This document shows, piece by piece, positions 33,601 to 46,630 of a stretch of DNA of 64,000 nt. Under the pieces are notes generated by a model, which was given only the letters and a program-made list of their open reading frames with translations, was not told the DNA's origin and ran no database searches. The position numbers were made by a program, and so were the translations under genes. The stretch is from Pleodorina starrii (lineage: Eukaryota > Chlorophyta > Chlorophyceae > Chlamydomonadales > Volvocaceae): assembly GCA_030267565.1 (NCBI GenBank), contig BRXU01000047.1, positions 496,001 to 560,000 on the forward strand, read 5' to 3'. The stretch's first letter is position 1. Every line of letters begins with the position of its first letter.

Positions 33601-36600
33601 GCGCCGCTGCGCCGACGGGTGACCTGACGGCTGGCGGCGGCGGCGCCGCCGCCGTCGATCGACGTCGCCGCCGCCGCCAGCGTCCTCTCCACCGGCTCCA
33701 CAATACTGACGCTGCGGGACCCGACCAGTGCGCCCGTGCCGCTGCGCCGTACGATGCTCGTCACGCCGCCGGAGGCCAGCTTGCGCAGCGGCGGCGTCAG
33801 CGGCGCAACCGCGCCGCCGCCGTCGCCGCCGCCGCCGCTGTCCGGCCGCCGGGCCAGACTGGTGCAGGCGCCCAGGGCTCCGCCTCCGTCAGCCCGCCCC
33901 GGCGCCCCTTCGCCGCCGCCGCCGCCGCCGCCAGCCGCCGCCGCCAGCCGCTGCGACATCACCGATCGAACCCACCTCGCCACAAACTCCGACCGACTGG
34001 TGCACTGGCGGTGGAACCGAGCCACCTCGTGAGCCGCGGCGTCCTGGTCGGCGGCGTCGGCGGCGGCGCCGCCGCCGTCGTCGCCGCCGCCGTCACCCTC
34101 ATCGTCGTCGTCGCCGTCGCGTCCATCGTTATCGCCGTCGCCGTCGCCGTCGCGTTTGTCGTCGCCGCCGTCGCCGCCGTCGTCGTCGCTGCTGACGGCG
34201 TCGCTGTGTTTGTGTGAGTCGCGGCTGCGGTCCTCGTCCCCACTGAACGATACGTCGCCGCCGGTATGGCTGAGGACGCGGCTGCCAGCCCGGCTGAGGC
34301 CTCCGCCGCCGCCTCCGCCGCCTCCGCCGCCTCCGCCGCCTCCGCCGCCTCCGCCGCCTCCGCCGCCTCCGCCGTCACCGCCGCCGCCCTCCGGCTCCTC
34401 CGCAATCGGCTTCAGCGGAGACGACGTCAGCGACGTCGCCCGCTTCGCCGTCGTCGTCGCCGCCGCCGCCGCAACGCCGCCGCCCTCCTCGCCGGCGCGA
34501 TCCCGCACCGGCGGCGCGGCCGCGTCAACGACCTCCCGCCCCTCGGGCTGCCCTCCCGCCACTCCCTCCGCCCCTTCCGCCGCTGCCCCCACTCCCACGT
34601 TCATACTCGCGTTCACATTCGTACTCGCATTCGCATCCATATTCGTATCCGTATTCGTGTTCGTACTGGCGCGCACGTGCAGGTGCAGTACCCGCATGAG
34701 GTCCGCCCGGGCGCCCACGTGCGTCGGGTCGGCGTGTAGTACGGCACAAACCTTGGGCCTGCCCCCCGGTCCCAGCGTCTGCATCCCCTGGAGCACCACC
34801 CTCACGGTGCCGCCGTCGGGGTGGGGCCCCGCCAGCAGCAGGGGGGGGCTGACGGTGCCTCTGTCGGTGGAGGCCTTGAGGGCGCTCTTCTGCAGGGAGT
34901 GGGTGGGGTGGTGGTGGCGGTGGTGGCGGTGGTGGTGTTGAAGGAGGGTGCTCCAGCTAACGGTCGGGCCCCGGGGGATGTCCAGGAACCTGGGGGGGAG
35001 GGGTGGGGGAGGAAGTGAAGGGAAAGGGGGGAACGGGTGTGTGTGTAGGGGGGACCGTGCGTGTGGAGGGTTATCTATGTATGCCCCTCCCCACATGCCC
35101 CTTCCCTCCCCCTCCCCTCCCCCCTTCGTCGTGTACCGGCCGAGCCCCGCACGACCAGCCCGCCGCGGTTCCCCTCCCCCCTTCCCCTCCCCCCTTTCAC
35201 CCCTCGTCGTCGCAACCCCACTCAAATCCGCCCTCCCCCTCACCCGCTCCCCCTCACCCCCACCCCCCACCCCTCCCCCTTCCCCCCCACTGACTCACTT
35301 GCTCAGGTGCTTCCTCATCATGGCGGGTGAGGGCAGTCCGAATATGAGTCCAGTCATGGGTGAGGCCCGCCGCACCGTCAGCCCCTCATCCAGCTCCAAC
35401 ACACCACTCAGCAGGTCACGCCGCCACAACACAACTCGCACTCGCGCCTGAGAGCCGTCGCCGTCGTCGTCGCCGTCGTCCTCCACCGCCGTGCCGCCGC
35501 CGCCTTCGGCGGCGGCAGCGGCCGCCGCCTCGTCGTGCTCGTTGTACAACTCCACCTGGAGATCCAGTCCGGATCCGGGACCGGATCCGATCCAAATCCG
35601 GATTCGTCCGTCAGTAGCACACGTGCCACGAAAAAACGTATATGTGTGGGGTATGGGGTCACAAAACGGATGCCAAAGGGAGAGAGGGAGGGGGGGCCAG
35701 GGCCACCCCACTTGCCCCCCCCTTCTCATGCGCCCTTTCAGTAATTGACCGCAACCGCCCATGACACGTACGACATACCGCCGTACTTCCATCCGGGTAC
35801 GACATGTGCCGTGCGACTTCATTTCCCTGCGGCGCATGTTCCATCACCCACACGCGCCAAATCCCCCATTCCCCCCCCCCCCATACACACACACGGGCCC
35901 CACCCATTCCCCACCCCCCTCCCCCCATCTCACACGTCTACCAGCCTGACAGCTTGGCCCCCCTCCAGTGGACCACCACCACCACCGAGGCAAGCAGTAC
36001 GGACTACCCCCCCTCCTCCCCCCCCAAACCCAACCCCCAACCCCTCCGGTTCCAGGTACGTTCGCTAACACCGTCTCCGTCCAATCGCTGCGGTATCTTC
36101 TTTCTCCCCCCCACACACACACCAACAGAACACACGCACACGCACACACCTGCAGACATGCGGAGCGCCAGGGAGGGTTCTGCGCCGCTGCGGCCCCCGA
36201 CTGCGGACCGCTGTCCCCCCCCTGGAGTGCCGCCCCCCCGGTACCCCCCGCGGACAGCCGGGGCGGTGCGGAGGCGCTGCGGCTCAGCAGCTCCTCCGAA
36301 CGAGCCGGCTCCTGAACACGAACCCGCCAGGAGGTGCCTACACCACCCGGGGGGGGGAGAGGGAGGGGAGAGGGGGGAGGAGGAAGGAGGGAGGGGGGGG
36401 GTGAGGGAGCAGGGCTTGCAAAACGTCATGTGTGGGGGTTGGGTTGCGTGGGGTGGGGGGTTGAGGGTGGGGAAGTGTATGTGGGGGGAGGGGGGGATGT
36501 GTGTGTGTGTGTGTGTGACCAAGGGAGGCGAGGGGAATGGGAATGCGGGTGCGTCTCTGGGGGTGTTGGTCGGTGTGCCGCAATCAGTGCTCTGAGTTGG

Positions 36601-39600
36601 GCGCCAGGCTTGGAGGGGATAGGGGGTGCGGGTCTGCAAGAGCAAGAGGATGGAACCTCCCGCCTGGCCGCCCCATCGGCGGCATCTCTCCTTCCCTGCC
36701 TCCCCTTGCCCCCCCTTCCTCCCTTTCCCCCCCAGACACACACACATACCTCCCCCCTCACCCCCTGAACCCCCACCCTTCCTCCCCACCTTCCCTTGCC
36801 CCCCTCTCCCCTCCCTCTCCCCCCCCGGGTGGTGTAGGCACCTCCTGGCGGGTTCGTGTTCAGGAGCCGGCTCGTTCGGAGGAGCTGCTGAGCCGCAGCG
36901 CCTCCGCACCGCCCCGACTATCCGCGGGCAGAGCAGAAAACCCAAAACCCAAAACCTAAAACCCTAAAACCCTAAAACCCAAAACCCAAACACACACACA
37001 CACACCCGGCGTCTCCTGCTCCCTGTCCAGTAGCGCCAGCAGCAGCAGCTGCATCTCCCCACTGCCGCTGCGCTGCCGCCATTCCCCGAACACATCCACA
37101 AAGTCACACAGAGACGCGTCCATCAGTGTCCAGGCGGGGAAGCCGAACAGGGAGGAGGCGGGTCGGCTCACTCCGCGGACCCGGCCGTGGAAGTCCACCG
37201 ACAGCACCAGACGGCGCTCCTCGAGCTCCTCACCGGGGGGGACCTTCTCAACCTGTGGGGGGATGTGTGTGTGTATTGGGGGGGGGGGGAGCCGGGGGCG
37301 GGGGGAGAAGGGGCGGAGGGGAGGAAGGGGGAAAGGGGGAAGGTTGGGGTTCCGTCTACCCGTTCATGGCTGGTTGGCTCTTCATCAAGACCTGGTCTCG
37401 CTACCGCTACCGCTACCACTACCACTGCCGCTACCGCTTGCCACTCATACACACATAATATGGGGGGGGTAGGGCTGAGGAGCCGCAGAGAAGGGACCGC
37501 GAGCAACCGAATGGGGCGAATGGATGCAGCGATGGATGGGACCCAAACCCCGCCATGGGGGGGGGGGCAGGGGCAAGAAAAGGCGGGAGGGGAGGGGAGG
37601 GTTGAGAGAGGGCCGAGCGGCCCCCCTTCCCGAGGGGGGAGGAGGGGAGCCGGGAGAAGGCCCCGGGTAAGATTTGCTGCGGGGTGCTGCGCTGTACGGC
37701 AGGTTTGTTGTTGTCGTACGTGTTTTGTTCGTGAGTGTTTGGAGAGTCCAGACGCCCTCCCAGCTGCCCCCTCCAAGCTGCCCCCACCCGTCCCCCCTGC
37801 CTCCTCCCACCCTCCCTCCGCCCCCCCAACGCACCGACCTGTACGACATGATGTACGGAAGATACCATGGCTGCGTCCGTGTCTTTTCCCGCCATCACCC
37901 TCACCCGCACCGGCACTCGGATCCCCAGGTCGTTCAGCAGGGGCACCACGAGGCCGGAGCGGCAGGAGACGGGGGAGGGGGTGTGGGGAGGGTCCTTTGG
38001 GGGGGGTGGGGTGGAACAGGGAGGGGAAGAGAAGGGAAGGGGTTGTGAGGGAATATATATACGTGGATAACCCCCCCCTTCTTCCTCCTCCCGTCCGGCT
38101 ATCCCGACGTCACCCCTAGGCTTTTCTGTTGTCCTGCTTTCCATCGCCTCTCCCACAAACCTATCGGCACGTTAATCAGCTCTTTGTCAGCCTGTTGCCT
38201 CTTTGGACTGTCGTACTCTACCCCCCTTTCTTGTCCCCCTTCACCCTCCCCCCCTCCCCGCCCCTCCCCCCTTTTCCTCCGCCCCGCACACTCACCCTCA
38301 GCCACTTTGCATGCAGTGCATTGAAGGGCGGCGGCATCAGCTGGTCCAGCTTCATGGTCGCCAGCTTGCGGGGCGGGTAGCCCAGCAGTGCCGCCAGCCC
38401 CACACTGCCGAAGCGCAGCCGCATGCGGGAGTCAACCACCAGGATGGAGCCCTCGCGACCGTCGGTGCGGCGGCAGTTGAGGACCAGGATGCGCTCACTG
38501 TCGGTGCCTGGGGGGGGAGGAGGAAGGGGGTGGGGGGAAGGGGGGGGTGGGGGGGGAGGGGGGGTGGGGGGTAGGGCGGTGTGTGTGTGTGTGGGGGGGG
38601 GGGGGACGGAGGCGCGGTCCCGCAGCAGTCACGTGGCCGCCTCCCAATCCCGACACCCCCCGACCCCATCCACGGAGAGAGGATGTGCGCAACCCACCCA
38701 CCCACCCCAACCCCCCCTCCCCACCACCACCACCACCCACACACACACATACACACCCCACTCGCTCACCCGCCATCCCCACCGTCACCTCCACCGCCAC
38801 CGGGGGCTCCATGTAGCGGTGGATCAGATCCAGATCTGCCCGTACGGCACCCGCTGCCAGATCTGCTGCACTGGCTGTACGGCACTGCTCCAGGAGGGTC
38901 TCCAGGTCGGACTGGCTGGCGGGGGCCACCAGGCTGGTCAGGGGCCGACCGACCTGCCCACATACCCCCGAAGGGGGGGGGTATAAGGGTTCAATTCAAG
39001 TTTTCGGGTTTTAAGGGTTTTAGGGATTTAGGGATTTTTTAGGGTTTTCATGGGAGGAGGGGGCGAGTGCGGAAGGGTGCGGTGAGGGGGAAAGGGGCAG
39101 GGGGGCTCCGGCAGGGCCAAGCGAGGTTCTGGGGTTAAGAGGGGGGGGGCTCGTTAGCCCCCCCCCCCCGGGTGGGGGGACCGCAGCGACCGCCTTCCGG
39201 AGATCCAAACCCCTCCGCCACCTATGACGCCGTACAAAGGCGCCCGGCAAGCGGCGCAGCAAGATCCTCCGAAACCACAGCCGGCCCGGGGAGGCCCAAC
39301 ACGCAGTCCCAAATCCCTCTTTTACAACCCCCCCCAAAACCACTACCCCCACCTCCCCAGCCCCTCCCCTCTCCCCAACCCCCCTCCCCCTCCCCTCCCC
39401 TCCCCCTCCCCCCTCCTCCCCCTCCCCCCTCCTCCCCACCAGCTCTCCCTCCATCAGTCCGATCATTGAGGCGAAGTTCTGTTCCCCGCATAGGCACACT
39501 CCGTTGGGGGACACCCACAGCCGCAGCGTGTAGTGGCTGGGGGGCACGGGGCGGAGGAGGCCCAGAAACACACTGGGGGACATGGAGGTGGGGGGGAGGG

Positions 39601-42600
39601 GGAGGGGGAGGGTAAAATCGGCATGCAGGATTTGCGGCGTCCCCCCCCCCTCCCCCCCTTTCCTGCCGCGCCTCCGTCCCTCCGCTGCGGGTTCTCCTTT
39701 GTTGGGCCTCTCCTCTCGGGGGCCGAGCCGACTCAACTGATCGGGAACTGGACTCCTCATCTGAAGTGGGCTGACGTGGCATGTCGTACCGTCGTACCGG
39801 CCAATCTATTGGACCTACCGCCCCCCGCCAAATACCCCCGCCTACTCCGCAGCCCCTCCCCACCCCCACCCAACCCCTCCTCCGCAGTTCCCCCTCCCCC
39901 TCCCTCATCTCCCCCCCTCTCTCCCCCCCCAAATACACACACACACCTGTCCGACCCTGTGCCGCTGAGACGGGTGACGCAAATGGTGAGTGGGAACACA
40001 AAGCGGTCCTGAGGGGGGGACGAGGGAGGGGCACACACACGTGGGGGAGAGGGAGACAGAGTGTGGGTGTTTTGGGGGGTGCGTGGGGGGGGGGGGTACA
40101 GCCCCCACTCCCTTCCCCCTTTTGTTAAAATAAATTGACGATAGCCACCCATCACCGCCCTTCCTAAGATTCATTAACCTTGTCAATGAGATTAGTACTG
40201 AACTCACACAGGAATCTCCCTTCCTCCAACCGCCTCCAACCTCCAACCTCCAACCCCCTCCCTCCCTCCCTCCCCCCCCCACCTTATGCAGCCCCACCAC
40301 CTCCCTCACGCTGTCCAGCAGATGCGCCTCCCCACTGGCCGCATAGCGCTGCAGGTAGGCCGGGTGGCGCTGACTGAAGGGCGGAGGCATCAACAGGCTC
40401 ACGTTGGCGCCCTCCAAATCCAGGGAGGAATAACCGAATAACGACTGTACGGCCTGTGTGTGTATGGAGGGGGGAAAGGGGGGAGGACGGCAAACCAAGG
40501 CGTGTGTGTGGGGGGGGGGGCGGGGGGAGGGGAGGACGGGTTGTGGGCGCCGGATGTGGTGGGGACCAGCACCGCCCTTTGTGTCCCCCAAAACACACTT
40601 GTACGACAACCGCACGACACCTACACACGCAAGTGTACTGCAGCTTCCACACACATCCGTACACGACATATCCGTACCAAAGCTGTTTTTAAACTCTTTG
40701 TGTACGATGCTCGTCCCTCCTGTCGTACCTGGCTGACCATCATGATTGTCCCCTCAAAGTTGATAACCACGATGGCGTCCTCGGGAGTCAATCTGCCGAG
40801 CATCTCCGGCCGCTCACCCCCCGCCGGCCCCGCACTGGCCCCCGCCCCCACCCCCGCCGCCTGAAGACTGGACAGGTCCAGGGAAAGCAGCGCCTGCGCG
40901 CCGCCGTTGCGGTTGGCCTCGCCGTACGCCCGCGCCGCCGCCGCCGGGTCGTGCCGTACTTCCTCCAGGAACTTGCCGTAGCAGCGGAGCAGTTTGGCGT
41001 TGGTGGGGTAGCGCTCCAGAACCCTGGGGGGTGGGTGGGTGGGTGGGAGGGTGTGTGCGTGGGTGGGTTTGGTTTCGGAGGTAATAAGTGGCGGGAGGTG
41101 GCCGGGAGGGAGGGGGCCGGGAAGGCGAGGTGAGGCAGGGCGGGGCCTGGAGACGCGCGGCCGGCCCAGCTGCCTCCCCTGGCCTCTCTGCCCTTTCTTG
41201 CCGCATATTTCCGCAGTGCCCTTCATTCCCTACCTCCCTACAAGTATGTTCGGTAAGTATTGCCTAAGGGTTCTGGGCTCGTTCACTAACGCCGTCTCCG
41301 TCCCCCTCCGCTGCGGTATCTTCTTTTTACCCACCTCCTATACACCGTGTGTGCCCGGGTCGTAGCCCCCTCCAGTGCATCCATGGCCTCATCCACCTCC
41401 ACCACCCTCAGCCGCGGACGCAGGTACAGCCGCCACAGCTCCACCTGCCGGCTGAGGGCCTCCTTGTGGACACGGAGAACGGCCCTGGATGACATGGGGG
41501 GGAGGGGAGGGGAGGGGGGAAGGGAGGGGGAAGGGGAGGGGAGGGGAGGGGAGGAAGGGGAGGGGGCGTGTCTGTGTGTATGCGTGTGTCGCCGGGTTGG
41601 GGTTTTATCCACGAGTTGGCCGGGGTGGGGTGGGGGGGGTGGAGGGGTTTGAGCCTCAGGGGCCTGCTGGGTCGGAGCAACCAGGGCAGAGCATGGCAGG
41701 CTCAAAAAGGGATGTGCTGTGGGTTATGTCTGGAGGGGGCGGAAGGTGGCGCGATGGTGGTGATGGGGACGGTGGGCGAGGTGCGGCGGCGCGAGGTACG
41801 GCGATACGGATTGGAAGCAGGTACAGGTACACACAGATACGCACACACACCCCGCACCCCCGTCGTGAGCCCTCCCGTACCGGTATGTCCACACGGTGCC
41901 GTGATCCCCAAACACAAACGACCAACTCCCCGCTCATCCGCGGATTACATCCCCTCCCTCCCCCCCATACACACATACACACACCCCTCACACACCCCGA
42001 ACCGCCCTCTTCCGGGCACCCGAATATCCGTCCTCCACCCGACCCGACCTGAGGTCGCGACCCTCTTACAGCCCGCCGCAAAACCATACGGTGTCTCTCC
42101 CTACCACTCCAAACCCGCGTCGCCAGCACTTTCCCCTCCTCCCCCTCCTCCCCCCACCAACACACACACCCCACATGCACGCCCTCCCCCCTTCCCCCGG
42201 CCCCTCCCTCCCCCCCTGCCTGTAGTTCCTCTTGAACTCGATGTAGGCCTGAAGGTCCATTCCACACTCCTGACTGTCCTTGAGCCGCTTGGAGGCCTCG
42301 TGCGTGCAAAACACCTGAGCGGGGGGGGCGGGGAGTTCGGGGTGGGGGGTGGGGGGGTGGGATGGAGGGCCGGGACAGAGCCTCGGAGGGGGGGGGGGCG
42401 CAGGACGATGCTATGAGGTGAGGTGTGATGAGATGTGATGTGATGTGATCGGGCCTAACCCTGGAGCCCCCCCACCCCCTGCCCGACCCTAGAACCCCAG
42501 CTGGAGAGCCCATATAGCCCCCCCACCCCCACCCCCCCACACACACACCCCGCTAAGCCCCCATCCCTTTGGGGCCAATGACTGGGCGCCGGCGCCCTCC

Positions 42601-45600
42601 TCTCCTTCCAGGGCAAGGCGCGGGTCCGAGACAAGGCGCCAGGCACCAGGCGCACGGCGCACGGCGCAAGGCGCAAGGCGCAAGGCAGCAAACACACACA
42701 TACACACACACACCAAGACAGCCCTTCCCCCTTCCCCCCTCCCCACCTGGTACCTCTCCACCACACTGGGCATGTGTTTGGACGCCAGCTGCAGCTGAGT
42801 GCGCGAGGCGGGACCGTCCCGCCGTACCTGCACCCACGGCATTCACATACACAGAAACACACATACATAGACACGTGTGCATGCAGCCACATGCATACAT
42901 GCGGGCACATCTTCCCACCACCACCTGAACCGCTACCTCTAAAATGCGTGCTGGCAGTGGAGTACCGCTCTACGCCCTCTCCGCCCTCTCCATCCGATTA
43001 TCACCACCCCTTATCATAGCCCTCCCGACCATGTCTCCTCCTCTCTCCTATCCCCTCCCCTCCGTTTCCTCTTCCCTCCGTTCTCTTCCCTCCCCCCCTT
43101 GCCCCCCTTCCTCCCCTCCGCTTCACCCTTATTCGCTTCCCATATGTCACATCACATCACGCCACGCGGTCATCTTTAATGTCCCCCTCTCCCCTCCCGT
43201 CCCCCGTCCCCCACCCCCCACCCCCTCTTCCCCTCCCCCCTCCCCTCCCCCACATACACACATACCCACATACCCACATATACACATACACACATACACA
43301 CACGCACCTCCAGCAGGAAATTGGCGTACAGCACTCGCAGATACGCATCCCCCTGCCACACCATCATGCCCGCCTTGAGAACCGACTCGCCCCAGAAGGC
43401 CGCACCCTCCTCCACCACCCCTTCCGAATCCCATCGCCGCATGCACCGACTCAGCCGCTCCACCTCCTCGGGACCCCCCGGGAAGCGGTACAGCCGACCC
43501 AGACGAGCGTCGCGATCCGCGGACCGGAACACGCGGGCGGGGCGCATCGCGGCGGCGACGTAGGCGGCGCACAGCGCCGTACCGGCGGCGATGACGGGGA
43601 AGATGCCGTACAGGACGTAGCGCTGCGAACGCGTGTGTGTGTGTGTTTGTGAATGTACGGGTCGTACAGTCGGTGTCGTTGTGTTGGGCGTGGGGTGGGG
43701 GGTGAGGGGGGGGTCAGAGGGGGGGATGAAAGGCAGCGGCGGGGGGTGGTGTTGGGCGGGGTGTAAAGGTGGGGTTGGGCAGGTGGGGAATGGGTGTTGA
43801 AGGGGCAGGTAGAGGGTGGTTGGTCGGTTAGTTGCGGGGGCTTGTTTGCACCACCCGGTCCCCAACTGCCCTCATGCAGCAGCAGCAGGGTAGACTGCAG
43901 CTGCCAGGTCGGGTCAAGAAAGGAAGGGAGGGAGGGGATTGCTGCTCCTGGCGCCCCTCCTCCTTAGTTCCTACCGGGGGCGGGCTGCTTCAGCGGTCCT
44001 TCATACACACACATACACACACACAAATACACGGCCCCCTCCACTTACCTTACAAACACACACTCGCCGACACGCACACACTCAACCCGCACACGCTCAC
44101 GCACACGCACAGTCACCTTCCCCCCACCCCGCGCCAATGTACGGCACCTGGGTGTATGTACGAAAGATGTCTAGGTCGTGGCGGTCCTTGAACGTGAGCA
44201 CGCAGTAGAGGGTGACGGTGTACAAGATGCCCAGCCACAACCCGAACCAAATGCAGTTGACGGAGGTGCGGTAGAAGGGCAGCTGCGGGGGGGGGGGGGG
44301 GGGCAGACCGGCAGGGGGGGTGGGAGGGGGGGGGGGTGGGAGTGGCTGTCGATCCAGGGCAGTGCGTCGCAGAGGTTGGGGGAGGGGAGGGAAAGGGAAG
44401 GGGGGAAGCCGCGGACGGGCAGGCCGGGGGCCGAGGATTACGGGGCTTTCCGGTCCGCTCCTCGCTGACCCATTCTCGCCGTCCCTTTGCTGCGGTAACC
44501 TTTTCTTTACCCCCTCTTCCTCCCTCCCTTCCCCTCCCCTCCTTCCCTCCCCTCCCTCCCTCCCCTCCTCCCCTTCCGCCTTCCCCCCCACCCAGGCCCC
44601 CCACCCAACCCTCCCACCCACCCTGCCGTACCTTCTCCATTACCCCCCAACCTACCCCCACCTACCCCCACCCCCACCCCCACCCGTTCACGGGCTCCGG
44701 CCTAAACGTGGATAACCCCCCCGCCCATCCCACCCCCACCACCCCAACCCATCCCCCCCACCCCACCCACCGTCCTCAGGTTCCACCAGCATATAAGGCC
44801 CACACACACCACATTGCCCACCGCCTGCACCTTGGCGGCTGAGTCCAGAATCCCCGCCACCACCACAAAGGCCGCCTTGGCCGCCAGGATCCAGAGGCGG
44901 GGGTAGACGGCGGGGGAGGCCAGTGCCGCCCTGGACACGGGGTTCAGGTCGCATGACGCCACCACCAGCAGGGCAGTGAGAGCCAGGAACACCGCCGCGG
45001 TCACCAGAGCCACAACCAGGTGAAGGAGGTGGGGCATGTGGAAGCAACCTGGTTTGTTTTGGGGGTGGGGGGGGAAGAGGGGGGGTGGGGGGGTGGAGGG
45101 GGTGTGTGGGAGTTCGGGTTGGGAGCGAGGGAGGGGGTAAGAAATGAAGCGAGGGGGTGGATAGGGCGAAAAAGAGGGGTGGGGGACTCATCCGGGGAAA
45201 AGGAGGGGGAAAGGTAACATGGGGGAGGGGGGAAGGGGAGAGGGGAAACGATACCGCGAACGTGGGGGGGGGCCAAGGGCAGAGGACCGCGTGTACGGCT
45301 GCCGTACAGCCGTATATGTACTTACTGACGTCCTTGAAGTACATGTGGTTCTTCTCCTTGCCAAAGTAATCGCAGTTTGCGGCGTAGATAAAGTAATCGA
45401 AGAAGGAGGCGTAGCAGGTGAAGAAAATAATGTCGTACGCGCCGTGCAGGTACAGCGCTGCCGTACGCAGCCAGCGCGAGTGCTCCGCGCGTCGCATGAA
45501 GTGGGTCAGGAACACCAGCCCCGCCACCGCCAGGTACACCGCCACCACCATGACGTACAGTACGACAATGTACGTCTTGTAGCCGTACAGTCGTATTATG

Positions 45601-46591
45601 GGCGAGCGCCACAGACTCCATCTGACCACCTGCCACACGGGATTGCTCGTGTCGATGGCCCAGTGCTCGTACTCGGGGTTGAAGGATACCAGGAAGAACA
45701 TCTGCGGGGGGGGGAGGGGGGGAGGGGGGCGTGTGTGTATGTGTGTGTGTGGCGGGGATGGGAATGGGGGGTGAGGGGGGTGAGGGGTGAATGGGGTCAA
45801 GGGGAAGCTGATGGGGGCGGGGGAAGAGACGGGGAAGTGGGCGACCCGCGAAAGGTACGGCACTGCTGAAAAACCGGGAACCGGGAACCCCCCCTTCATC
45901 CCTCCCTGCTCCCCCTCCGAATCACGCGATCGAAGGGGCGGGAGGCCCACCCCCAACAGACCCATGTCCCAAACCCGTCTTCACCAAATGCTCCAATCCC
46001 CTCAATCCCCCTTCACGGGGCTGCTAGCTGCCAGCTGGCGCACCCGCCCACATCCACCCACTCCCACCCACCCACCCACCCACCCACCCACCCACCCACC
46101 CACCCACCCACCCACCCACCCACCCACCCACCCACCCACCCACCCACCCACCCACCCACCCACCCACCCACCCACCCACCCACCCACCCACCCACCCACC
46201 CACCCACCCACCCACCCACCCACCCACCCACCCACCCACCCACCCACCCACCCACCCACCCACCCACCCACCCACCCACCCACCCACCCACCCACCCACC
46301 CACCCACCCACCCACCCACCCACCCACCCACCCACCCACCCACCCACCCACCCACCCACCCACCCACCCACCCACCCACCCACCCACCCACCCACCCACC
46401 CACCCACCCACCCACCCACCCACCCACCCACCCACCCACCCACCCACCCACCCACCCACCCACCCACCCACCCACCCACCCACCCACCCACCCACCCACC
46501 CACCCACCCACCCACCCACCCACCCACCCACCCACCCACCCACCCACCCACCCACCCACCCACCCACCCACCCACCCACCCACCCACCCAC

Positions 46592-46630
<39 letters not shown>

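Noticed and set aside
32751..34217. 488-codon plus-strand Ala/Val-rich frame
   Set aside because: It is the antisense shadow of exons 21-22 of the Tmc-like gene, produced by the GGN/GAC triplet repeats.
43827..43895. Possible extra exon of the Tmc-like gene (LQSTLLLLHEG)
   Set aside because: The acceptor-like CTGGCAG is present but no suitable donor is, and exons 6 and 7 join in phase without it.
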